DNA from: Candidatus Dormiibacterota bacterium
GTDB lineage: Bacteria > Chloroflexota > Dormibacteria > Aeolococcales > Bog-877
Direction of reading: 5' to 3'
Assembly: GCA_030038765.1 (NCBI GenBank)
Contig: JASHRA010000018.1
Location: 1-5,228 of the forward strand
Length of the DNA stretch: 5,228 nucleotides
Position 1 is the stretch's first letter, and each line of letters starts with the position of its first letter. Shown here piece by piece: positions 1-4,885 of this stretch. The notes below the pieces were generated by a model, which made no database searches, was not told the DNA's origin, and saw only the letters and a program-made list of their open reading frames with translations. Position numbers and translations under genes: made by a program.

Positions 1-78
1 TACCTGCAGCTGCTCGACCTCCAGGACCTGGACCAGCTGCGGCTGGTGGCCGAGGAGGTCATGCCGGCCCTCGCCTGA
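1..78 (+). CDS. C-terminal fragment of an upstream gene, probably LLM-class (F420-dependent type) oxidoreductase
   Basis: Frame 1 is open from the window edge to a TGA at 76-78 and encodes 25 residues, beginning YLQLLDLQDLDQLRLVAEE and ending VMPAL-A. The pattern 'YLQ-hydrophobic-LDL-DLD-hxLhA-EVMP' is one I associate with the extreme C-terminus of luciferase-like, F420-dependent oxidoreductases of actinobacteria and Chloroflexi, which are TIM-barrel flavin/deazaflavin enzymes. No catalytic part is in view, so the assignment rests on tail resemblance only. Codon use (G/C at nearly every third position) matches the genes downstream. The next gene starts 29 bp later. Confidence 0.5.
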   Translation, partial: YLQLLDLQDLDQLRLVAEEVMPALA

Positions 79-95
79 GCCCTCCCCGGCGCGGG

Positions 96-101
96 GAGAA
101 T
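96..101 (+). promoter_or_regulatory. -10-like element GAGAAT, possibly for a leaderless transcript
   Basis: GAGAAT lies in the 29-bp gap before the DUF2203 gene, with exactly 6 nt (GGCGCC) between it and the ATG at 108. That spacing would place transcription initiation at the A of the start codon. The same geometry is seen at 518-523 before apt. The first base departs from the usual TANNNT pattern and no -35 hexamer is visible. The overlapping GGGGAG at 93-98 could instead act as a Shine-Dalgarno sequence (9-nt spacing), so the two readings compete. The bases 100-109 form a perfect 10-bp palindrome, ATGGCGCCAT. Confidence 0.35.
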
Positions 102-107
102 GGCGCC

Positions 108-488
108 ATGGCGGAGCCGGAGCGGCTGTTCTCGGTGGAGCAGGCGAACCACCTGCTGCCCGCCCTCACCGAGGTCCTGGAGCGGATCCGGGCCCAGCTG
201 GGCCTGGCCACCGACCCCGCCGTGAGCGGCCGGCTGCGCTCCCGCGCGGGCCACAACGGGGGCGGTCCCGAGGCCTCCCAGATGCTGGGCGCGGGCCGCC
301 GCCTGGAGCGCCAGCTAGCCTTCCTGGACCGGCACGGGGTGCTGCTGCGGGACCCCCAGGAGGGGCTGGTGGACTTCCCCTCCCGGCTCCGCGGGGAGCC
401 CGTCTTCCTCTGCTGGCGGCTGGGCGAGCCGGAGGTGGGCTTCTGGCACCCGCGCGACCGCGGCTTCTCCGACCGGCGCCCGCTCTGA
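108..488 (+). CDS. DUF2203 family protein of unknown function
   Basis: This 126-residue protein has the two hallmarks I recognise from the DUF2203 family. An N-terminal segment reads LFSVEQANHLLPAL (residues 7-20), the 'F-t-x-x-x-AN-x-LLP' opening. A C-terminal block (about 86-114) includes GLVDFP, LCWRLGEPEVGFWH and a terminal D-R-G-F-S-D-R-R-P-L. Between them (21-80) is a probable helical, Arg/Glu-rich stretch. The length is normal for the family, and there is no signal peptide or membrane segment, so it is likely cytoplasmic. No biochemical function is established as far as I know. The ATG at 108 is chosen because it is the first in-frame start and directly precedes the conserved opening. 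An ATG at 100 is out of frame. It precedes apt by 41 bp and is probably co-oriented by chance or loosely coupled to nucleotide/SAM metabolism; that link is inference. Confidence 0.85.
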   Translation: MAEPERLFSVEQANHLLPALTEVLERIRAQLGLATDPAVSGRLRSRAGHNGGGPEASQMLGAGRRLERQLAFLDRHGVLLRDPQEGLVDFPSRLRGEPVFLCWRLGEPEVGFWHPRDRGFSDRRPL

Positions 489-489
489 G

Positions 490-504
490 GCCGCCCGGGG
501 CGGC
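490..504 (+). other. Short GC hairpin after the DUF2203 stop
   Basis: GCCGCCC and GGGCGGC are inverted copies separated by a single base. In RNA this would give a 5-6 bp stem with a small loop, starting 2 nt after the TGA at 486-488. There is no downstream T tract, so it is not a canonical intrinsic terminator. Such GC inverted repeats also arise by chance in DNA of this composition. It could mark the end of the upstream unit before the apt promoter. Confidence 0.25.
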
Positions 505-517
505 GGAGATGGAGTAG

Positions 518-523
518 TACGAT
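518..523 (+). promoter_or_regulatory. -10-like element TACGAT giving a possible leaderless apt transcript
   Basis: TACGAT matches the bacterial -10 pattern TANNNT and stands out in an otherwise G/C-only spacer. Exactly 6 nt (GCGGCC) separate it from the GTG start of apt at 530, so transcription would begin on the start codon. No Shine-Dalgarno lies at a useful distance: the nearest GGAG, at 511-514, is 15 nt away, upstream of the presumed transcription start. No clear -35 hexamer is visible. The same element-to-start distance occurs before the preceding gene. Confidence 0.5.
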
Positions 524-529
524 GCGGCC

Positions 530-1069
530 GTGCCGGAGGCCCCCTCCACCCGCGAGATCGACCTCCGCCCCTACATCCGGGACATACCCGACTACCCCCG
601 GCCGGGGATCCTGTTCCGCGACATCACCCCGCTCCTGGCCGACGGCCCCGCCTTCGCTCAGGCCTGCAGCCGCCTGACCGGGCTCTTCCGGGAGGAGCGG
701 GTGGGTGCGGTCGCCAGCATCGAGTCGCGCGGCTTCACCTTCGGCGCCGTCATCGCCTCCCAGCTCGGCGTCGGGGTGGTGCCGGTGCGCAAGGCGGGGC
801 GGCTCCCCTCCGAGGTCTTCAGCGCCAGCTACAGCCTGGAGTACGGGGAGGCGGTGCTGGAGATGCACCGCGACGCCTTCGCGCCGGGCACCAGGGTGCT
901 GGTCGTGGACGACCTCCTGGCCACCGGGGGCACCGCCCTCGCCACCCAGGAGCTGATCGAGCGCCTGGGCGGCGAGACGGTCGGCTTCGGCTTCGTCATC
1001 GAGCTGCTGGCACTGGCCGGGCGGGAGCGGCTCCGGGAGCACCGGGTGGAGGCCCTGCTGGCCCTGTGA
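530..1069 (+). CDS. apt: Adenine phosphoribosyltransferase
   Basis: Apt joins adenine to PRPP to give AMP and pyrophosphate, the purine salvage step; it is cytoplasmic and usually dimeric. The 179-residue protein has normal family length. Visible motifs in order are YIRDIPDYPRPGILFRDITP (residues 15-34), the ESRGF loop (65-69; E. coli-type enzymes have EARGF), VPVRKAGRLP (84-93), YSLEYG (101-106) and the PRPP-binding loop VLVVDDLLATGGTA (123-136) with its Asp-Asp pair. The GTG at 530 gives a 14-residue lead-in before YIRDIPDYP, as expected. A nearby ATG at 522 is out of frame. The stop overlaps the ahcY start by 4 bp (GTGA), indicating an operon and probable translational coupling. Its neighbour AhcY releases adenosine, not adenine, so Apt would need a nucleosidase or phosphorylase encoded elsewhere to use that product. 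Confidence 0.96.
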   Translation: MPEAPSTREIDLRPYIRDIPDYPRPGILFRDITPLLADGPAFAQACSRLTGLFREERVGAVASIESRGFTFGAVIASQLGVGVVPVRKAGRLPSEVFSASYSLEYGEAVLEMHRDAFAPGTRVLVVDDLLATGGTALATQELIERLGGETVGFGFVIELLALAGRERLREHRVEALLAL

Positions 1070-2367
1070 GCCAGCCGCAGACGGGCGCCCTGCGCTCCCC
1101 TGGCCGGGCCCGGGACTACGACGTCAGCGACCTCGGCCTGGCCCCCCAGGGGGACCAGCGGATCGCCTGGGCGGGGCGTGACATGCCCGTCCTCTCCGAG
1201 ATCCGGCAGCGCTTCGAGCGCGAGCTCCCGCTGGCGGGGCGGCGGGTGGGGGCCTGCCTCCACGTGACCGCCGAGACCGCCAACCTGGTCCTCACCCTGG
1301 CCGCGGGGGGAGCCGAGGTCTGCCTCTGCGCCAGCAACCCGCTCTCCACCCAGGACCCGGTGGCGGCCAGCCTGGTGGAGCGGGGCATCCCCGTCTTCGC
1401 CCGCCGCGGGGAGGACCACGACGTCTACTACGGCCACATCGAGTCGGTGCTGGCCACCCGGCCCGAGATCACGATGGACGACGGGGCCGACCTCGTCAGC
1501 CTCCTCCACCAGCGCCCGCCCGAGGCCGCCGCCGAGGTCCTGGGCAGCCTGGAGGAGACCACCACGGGGGTGATCCGCCTCCGCGCCATGGCCCGGGCCG
1601 GGGTGCTCCGCTTCCCCGTGATCGCGGTCAACGACGCCCAGACCAAGCACCTCTTCGACAACCGCTACGGGACCGGGCAGTCCACCATCGACGGCCTCAT
1701 CCGGGCCACCAACCTGCTCCTGGCGGGCCGCACCCTGGTCGTCTGCGGCTTCGGCTTCTGCGGCCGCGGCCTGGCCCTCCGGGCCCGGGGCATGGGCGCC
1801 CAGGTGGTGGTCACCGAGGTCGACCCGGTCCGGGCCCTGGAGGCGGTCATGGAGGGCTACCGGGTGATGACCCTGGAGCAGGCCGCCCCCCTGGCCGACG
1901 TCGTCATCACCGTCACCGGGGACTGCAACGTGGTCGACCGGCGCCACCTGGAGCGGCTCAAGGACGGCTGCGTCGTGGCCAACAGCGGCCACTTCAACTC
2001 CGAGATCAACCTGGCGGCCCTGGACAGCCTCACCTCGAGGGTGGGGGAGGCCCGGCCCGGGGTGGCCGCCCACACCCTCCTGGACGGGCGCACCATCTAC
2101 CTCCTGGCCGAGGGACGGCTGCTCAACCTGGCCGCCGCCGAGGGTCACCCGGCCTCGGTCATGGACATGTCCTTCTCCAACCAGGCCCTGGCCACGGCCC
2201 ACCTGGCGCGCTCGGGGAGGGAGCTGGCGCCCGGCGTCTACGACGTGCCCGCCGAGATCGACGAGGAGGTGGCCCGGTTGAAGCTGGCCTCGCTCGGCGT
2301 GGACATCGACCAGCTCACCGAGGAGCAGCGCCGCTATCTCGACTCCTGGGAGCAGGGCACCGACTGA
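1066..2367 (+). CDS. ahcY: Adenosylhomocysteinase (S-adenosylhomocysteine hydrolase), short archaeal/thermophile-type
   Basis: AhcY reversibly hydrolyses S-adenosylhomocysteine to adenosine and L-homocysteine with tightly bound NAD, relieving product inhibition of methyltransferases. The 433-residue protein shows the substrate-site His in ACLHVTAETANL (H66), NPLSTQDPVAA (91-101), MDDGADL (D139), the EETTTGV block (E163/E164) and NDAQTKHLFDN (K194, D198, N199). The Rossmann NAD site is GFGFCGRG (228-235), with the ribose-binding acid E251. NSGHFNSEI (H309) and HPASVMDMSFSNQALA (H361 on) follow. The segment YGTGQST replaces the YGCRES of human-type enzymes, so the cysteine is a threonine. The tail ends EQRRYLDSWEQGTD instead of the long Lys/Tyr-bearing tail of the human-type form. 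Both traits mark the shorter lineage, not damage. The GTG start overlaps the apt stop. A GGAGG at 1048-1052 lies 13 nt upstream, rather far, so coupling to apt translation is likely. Confidence 0.96.
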   Translation: MSQPQTGALRSPGRARDYDVSDLGLAPQGDQRIAWAGRDMPVLSEIRQRFERELPLAGRRVGACLHVTAETANLVLTLAAGGAEVCLCASNPLSTQDPVAASLVERGIPVFARRGEDHDVYYGHIESVLATRPEITMDDGADLVSLLHQRPPEAAAEVLGSLEETTTGVIRLRAMARAGVLRFPVIAVNDAQTKHLFDNRYGTGQSTIDGLIRATNLLLAGRTLVVCGFGFCGRGLALRARGMGAQVVVTEVDPVRALEAVMEGYRVMTLEQAAPLADVVITVTGDCNVVDRRHLERLKDGCVVANSGHFNSEINLAALDSLTSRVGEARPGVAAHTLLDGRTIYLLAEGRLLNLAAAEGHPASVMDMSFSNQALATAHLARSGRELAPGVYDVPAEIDEEVARLKLASLGVDIDQLTEEQRRYLDSWEQGTD

Positions 2368-2387
2368 GCCGGCCCCGGCGCCGGCTC
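2366..2387 (+). terminator. Stem-loop on the ahcY stop codon, possible terminator without a T tract
   Basis: GAGCCGGC (2366-2373) and GCCGGCTC (2380-2387) are perfect 8-bp inverted repeats with a 6-nt loop (CCCGGC), beginning inside the TGA of ahcY. The stem is very stable, but the following bases are G/C-rich with no T run, so it is not a textbook intrinsic terminator. High-GC bacteria do use such stems as terminators or 3'-end stabilisers. It sits just before the candidate metK promoter, which fits a transcript boundary. Confidence 0.45.
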
Positions 2388-2408
2388 CGGCCCGGCCCGC
2401 CCCCTGGC

Positions 2409-2414
2409 TACCAT
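2409..2414 (+). promoter_or_regulatory. Candidate metK promoter -10 element TACCAT
   Basis: TACCAT fits TANNNT and lies in the ahcY-metK gap, just after the stem-loop. Initiation about 7 nt downstream, near 2421, would give a leader of about 68 nt before the metK ATG. No -35 hexamer resembling TTGACA is visible 16-18 bp upstream, where the DNA is all G/C. The element resembles those at 518 and 4843 and is followed by the related bases TGGTGCC. Confidence 0.4.
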
Positions 2415-2475
2415 TGGTGCCAGCCCCTGGACAGGAGAAGGCCCGCGGCCGCAAGTGGGTGGCTTCCGGTGGGGG

Positions 2476-2482
2476 AAGGAGG
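2476..2482 (+). promoter_or_regulatory. metK: Strong Shine-Dalgarno fixing the metK start
   Basis: AAGGAGG is an almost complete match to the anti-Shine-Dalgarno sequence and lies 6 nt before the ATG at 2489. It decides against the in-frame upstream candidates TTG 2414, GTG 2417 and GTG 2459, which would add non-conserved residues. The leader before it (about 2421-2475) contains only a weak GGCC-CGC-GGCC inverted repeat (2440-2450) and an overlapping GCGGCCGC palindrome. I could not match it to any SAM riboswitch class by eye. Confidence 0.85.
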
Positions 2483-2488
2483 ACGCCC

Positions 2489-3679
2489 ATGACCAATCGG
2501 CAGAGCCGGCGGCTGTTCACCTCGGAGTCGGTCACCGAGGGGCACCCGGACAAGATGGCGGACCAGATCTCTGACGCCATCCTCGACGCCATCCTGGCCA
2601 AGGATCCGCTGGCCCGGGTGGCCTGCGAGACGGCCGTCACCACCGGCACCGCCGTGGTGCTGGGAGAGATCTCCACCGACTGCTACGTGGACATGGCCAA
2701 GGTGGTGCGCGAGACCATCCGGGACATCGGCTACGTCCGGGCCAAGTACGGCTTCGACTACGAGACCTGCGGCGTCCTCATCTGCATCGAGGGCCAGTCC
2801 CCCGACATCGCGCGGGGCGTGGACGTGGGCGGGGCCGGCGACCAGGGCATGATGTTCGGCTTCGCCTGCGACGAGACCCCGGAGCTGATGCCAGCGCCGA
2901 TCCAATACGCCCACCGGGTGGCGCGGCGGCTCAGCGAGGCGCGCAAGGACGGCTCCCTGCGCTGGGCCCGGCCCGACGGCAAGTCCCAGATCACGGTGGA
3001 GTACGACGAGGAGGGCCGCCCCAGCCACATCGACACCGTGGTGGTGGCCGCCCAGCACTCCGACGACGTCGGCCACGACGAGATCGAGGCCGACGTCCGC
3101 CGCCACGTGATCGGCCCCTCGCTCCCGCCCGAGCTCTTCGACGAGCGCACCCGGGTCCTGGTCAACCCCACAGGCCGCTTCGTCATCGGCGGCCCCCAGG
3201 GCGATGCCGGCCTCACCGGCCGCAAGATCATCGTCGACAGCTACGGCGGCCTGGGCCGGCACGGCGGCGGCGCCTTCTCCGGCAAGGACCCGACCAAGGT
3301 CGACCGCTCGGCCGCCTACGGCGCCCGTTACGTGGCCAAGAACCTGGTCGCGGCCGGCCTGGCCCGCCGCATCGAGGTCCAGCTCGCCTACGCCATCGGC
3401 GTGGCCAAGCCGGTCTCGGTCGGCCTCGACGCCTTCGGCACCGAGGTGGTGCCCCTGGGCGACATCGAGGCCCTGGTCGACGAGTACTTCGACCTCTCGC
3501 CCTCGGGGATCATCAAGGAGCTGAGCCTGCGCAGCCCCATCTACCGCCAGGTCGCCTGCTACGGCCACTTCGGCCGCGCCGACCTCGACCTGCCCTGGGA
3601 GCGCACGCCCTACCGCGAGGTCCTGGCCCGGGACGCCGGCCTCGACCTCGAGGGGGCGGCGGTGGCGGCGGCCAGCTGA
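2489..3679 (+). CDS. metK: S-adenosylmethionine synthetase (methionine adenosyltransferase)
   Basis: MetK makes S-adenosylmethionine from ATP and methionine, releasing phosphate and pyrophosphate; it is a cytoplasmic homotetramer needing Mg2+ and K+. The 396-residue product has standard bacterial length and full motif content. These are FTSESVTEGHPDK (10-22, catalytic His19 and metal-binding Asp21), the signature GAGDQGMMFGFA (115-126), the phosphate-binding loop GGGAFSGKD (259-267), DPTKVDRSAAY (267-277) and the closing YGHFGR segment (358-363). The loop before GAGDQG is compact (GVDVG), shorter than in E. coli MetK, a variant I recall from other bacteria. The ATG at 2489 puts the conserved start 9 residues in and has a strong Shine-Dalgarno. 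It lies 121 bp after ahcY, with which it completes two steps of the methyl cycle, probably from its own promoter. Confidence 0.97.
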   Translation: MTNRQSRRLFTSESVTEGHPDKMADQISDAILDAILAKDPLARVACETAVTTGTAVVLGEISTDCYVDMAKVVRETIRDIGYVRAKYGFDYETCGVLICIEGQSPDIARGVDVGGAGDQGMMFGFACDETPELMPAPIQYAHRVARRLSEARKDGSLRWARPDGKSQITVEYDEEGRPSHIDTVVVAAQHSDDVGHDEIEADVRRHVIGPSLPPELFDERTRVLVNPTGRFVIGGPQGDAGLTGRKIIVDSYGGLGRHGGGAFSGKDPTKVDRSAAYGARYVAKNLVAAGLARRIEVQLAYAIGVAKPVSVGLDAFGTEVVPLGDIEALVDEYFDLSPSGIIKELSLRSPIYRQVACYGHFGRADLDLPWERTPYREVLARDAGLDLEGAAVAAAS

Positions 3680-3732
3680 GGGCGGGCTCCGACCCGGGCG
3701 GCGCCCTGACCGCCCCCCCGGGGCTGGTCTCG

Positions 3733-4812
3733 GTGGTGGTGGCGGGAGGTTCCGGCACCCGCCTCTGGCCCCGTTCCCGAAGGCAGCTGCCCAAGCACCT
3801 GCTGCCGCTGGCGCCGGACCGGCGCTCGCTGCTCCGTCACGCCTTCGAGCGGGGCGCCCGGCTGGGGGGCCCGGTGCTGGTGGTGACGGCGCGCTCCCAG
3901 GCCGCCCTGGTCCGGGGGGAGCTGCCCGAGCTGGAGCCGGGGAACCTGCTCCTGGAGCCGGAGCCGAGGGGGACCGGTCCGGCCCTGGCCTGGGCCGCCC
4001 TGCGGGCGCTGGAGCTGCGGCCGGGGGCGGTCATGGTCTCCCTCCACGCCGACCACTACATGCCCCAGGAGGAGGCCACCAGCCGGGCCCTGCTCTCGGC
4101 GGCGCGCTGGGCCTCGCTGGCGCCCGTGCTGATCTCGATCGGGGTGCGGCCCACCTGGCCGGCGCCGGGCCTCGGCTATGTCGAGGCCGGGGAGGCGCTG
4201 GCCGCGCCCCCGGGCCTGGGCCCGGCCCTGCCCCTGCACCGGGGCCTGCGCTTCGTGGAGAAGCCGGGCGTGGAGCGGGCCCGGGAGATGCTGGACCGGG
4301 GCGGCTACCTCTGGAACACCGGCCTCTTCTCCTGGTCCGCCGAACTCTTCCTGGAGGAGCTGGGGGCGCACGCCCCGGCGGTGAGGCGTGGGGTGGAGCG
4401 GGCCCGGGCCGCCCTCAGCTCCGGCGCGGAGGCCTTCGGGGCGGCCTGGTCCGCGGTCCCCTCCGGGGTCGTGGACCGCCTGGTGATGGAGCGCACGGCG
4501 CGGCTGGCGGCCCTGCCCGTGGCCCTGGCCTGGAGCGACCTCGGCTCCTTCGCCGACCTCCGCCTGGCCGACCTGGAGGCGGGCCTGGCCGACCGCGAGG
4601 GCAACGTCAGCCACGGCGACGTCCTCCTGCTGGGCAGCCGGGAGAGCTACGTGGACTCGGCCGGGGGCCGGCTGGTGGTCCTGGTCGGAGGCCAGCAGCT
4701 GGCCGTGGTGGACAGCGGCGACGCGCTCCTGGTCTGCCCCCTGGAGCGCGTCCAGGACGTTGCCCAGGTGGTGGCCGAGCTGCGCCAGCGGGGCCGCGCC
4801 GAGCTCCTCTAG
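3733..4812 (+). CDS. manC: Mannose-1-phosphate guanylyltransferase (GDP-mannose pyrophosphorylase), single-function short form
   Basis: The enzyme joins mannose-1-phosphate and GTP to give GDP-mannose for glycans. Numbered from GTG 3733 (359 residues), it shows the nucleotidyltransferase loop AGGSGTRLWP (4-13), PKHLLPL (20-26, PKQFLPL in most relatives), EPEPRGTGPA (75-84), HADHYM (105-110, usually PADH), GLGYVEAGE (146-154), FVEKP (174-178), YLWNTGLFSW (192-201), VDRLVMER (247-254) and WSDLGSF (267-273). A C-terminal GGQQLAVVDSGDALLV segment follows. It lacks the extra isomerase domain of bifunctional ManC/AlgA proteins. In EPEPRGTGPA, RGTG stands where RNTA is usual, so another sugar-1-phosphate or nucleotide cannot be excluded. 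The start is uncertain: GTG 3733 leaves a very short first strand and only a weak GGGG (3720-3723) upstream, while the frame stays open back into metK. CTG codons at 3724, 3706 and 3676 are alternatives. The stop is TAG. Confidence 0.85.
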   Translation: MVVAGGSGTRLWPRSRRQLPKHLLPLAPDRRSLLRHAFERGARLGGPVLVVTARSQAALVRGELPELEPGNLLLEPEPRGTGPALAWAALRALELRPGAVMVSLHADHYMPQEEATSRALLSAARWASLAPVLISIGVRPTWPAPGLGYVEAGEALAAPPGLGPALPLHRGLRFVEKPGVERAREMLDRGGYLWNTGLFSWSAELFLEELGAHAPAVRRGVERARAALSSGAEAFGAAWSAVPSGVVDRLVMERTARLAALPVALAWSDLGSFADLRLADLEAGLADREGNVSHGDVLLLGSRESYVDSAGGRLVVLVGGQQLAVVDSGDALLVCPLERVQDVAQVVAELRQRGRAELL

Positions 4813-4828
4813 GGCTGGGGCTGGGGCT
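4812..4828 (+). repeat. Short GGGGCT tandem repeat with three G runs
   Basis: The segment GGGCTGGGGCTGGGGCT begins on the last base of the guanylyltransferase stop codon and consists of almost three copies of a 6-bp unit. Only three G runs are present, one short of a classical four-run quadruplex motif. It occupies the place where a -35 element would be expected for the downstream -10-like TACAAT. It could be a chance low-complexity run in GC-rich DNA. Confidence 0.4.
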
Positions 4829-4842
4829 CGCCGCGCCGCTCC

Positions 4843-4848
4843 TACAAT
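4843..4848 (+). promoter_or_regulatory. Candidate -10 element TACAAT before the phosphohexomutase gene
   Basis: TACAAT differs from the TATAAT consensus at one position and is the most AT-rich hexamer in this gap. Initiation about 7 nt downstream (near 4855) would give a leader of about 31 nt containing the Shine-Dalgarno at 4875. No TTGACA-like -35 is visible; the region holds the GGGGCT repeat instead. The ATG at 4847-4849 is in frame with the gene but overlaps this hexamer, so it could not be on a transcript that starts here. Confidence 0.5.
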
Positions 4849-4854
4849 GGCGCT

Positions 4855-4868
4855 GCCCGGGCCCGGGC
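4855..4868 (+). repeat. Perfect 14-bp palindrome at the presumed transcription start
   Basis: GCCCGGGCCCGGGC is identical to its own reverse complement and starts 6 nt after the TACAAT element. It may be an operator-like dyad at the transcription start or a 5'-end RNA hairpin (5-bp stem, 4-nt loop). G/C-only palindromes are relatively frequent by chance in this composition, so function is unproven. Confidence 0.35.
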
Positions 4869-4874
4869 GGAGGC

Positions 4875-4880
4875 AGGAGG
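4875..4880 (+). promoter_or_regulatory. Shine-Dalgarno supporting a TTG start
   Basis: AGGAGG lies 5 nt before TTG 4886. The next codons read S-T-P-A-I-S-F-G-T-D-G-W-R, the conserved start of the phosphohexomutase, so the site supports TTG initiation over the in-frame ATG at 4847, for which the bases immediately upstream offer no such site. Confidence 0.75.
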
Positions 4881-4885
4881 AGCAC

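Noticed and set aside
59..1042. A 327-codon open frame on the minus strand opposite the DUF2203 gene and apt
   Set aside because: Composition artefact: Arg/Gly/Ser-rich translation with no motif, crossing two real genes and their promoter-like gap.
2414..2488. N-terminal extension of metK from TTG 2414 or GTG 2417/2459
   Set aside because: The extra 25 residues resemble nothing in the MetK family and overlap the candidate promoter element, and AAGGAGG at 2476-2482 points to ATG 2489.
2421..2488. SAM riboswitch in the metK leader
   Set aside because: No conserved core of any SAM or SAH class could be recognised by eye, so it is kept only as a check under findings and not as a feature.
829..2676. 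A 615-codon open frame on the minus strand across apt, ahcY and the start of metK
   Set aside because: It is antisense to strongly conserved enzymes, and its translation is low-complexity Gly/Ala/His/Val/Asp-rich. Long antisense frames are expected where third codon positions are almost all G or C.
2408..3568. A 386-codon open frame on the minus strand opposite metK
   Set aside because: Shadow of metK; the translation is Asp/Val/Gly/His-rich without a domain, and metK itself is unambiguous.
4812..4828. G-quadruplex-forming motif
   Set aside because: Only three G runs are present here; a fourth closely spaced run is missing, so only a simple short tandem repeat is reported.
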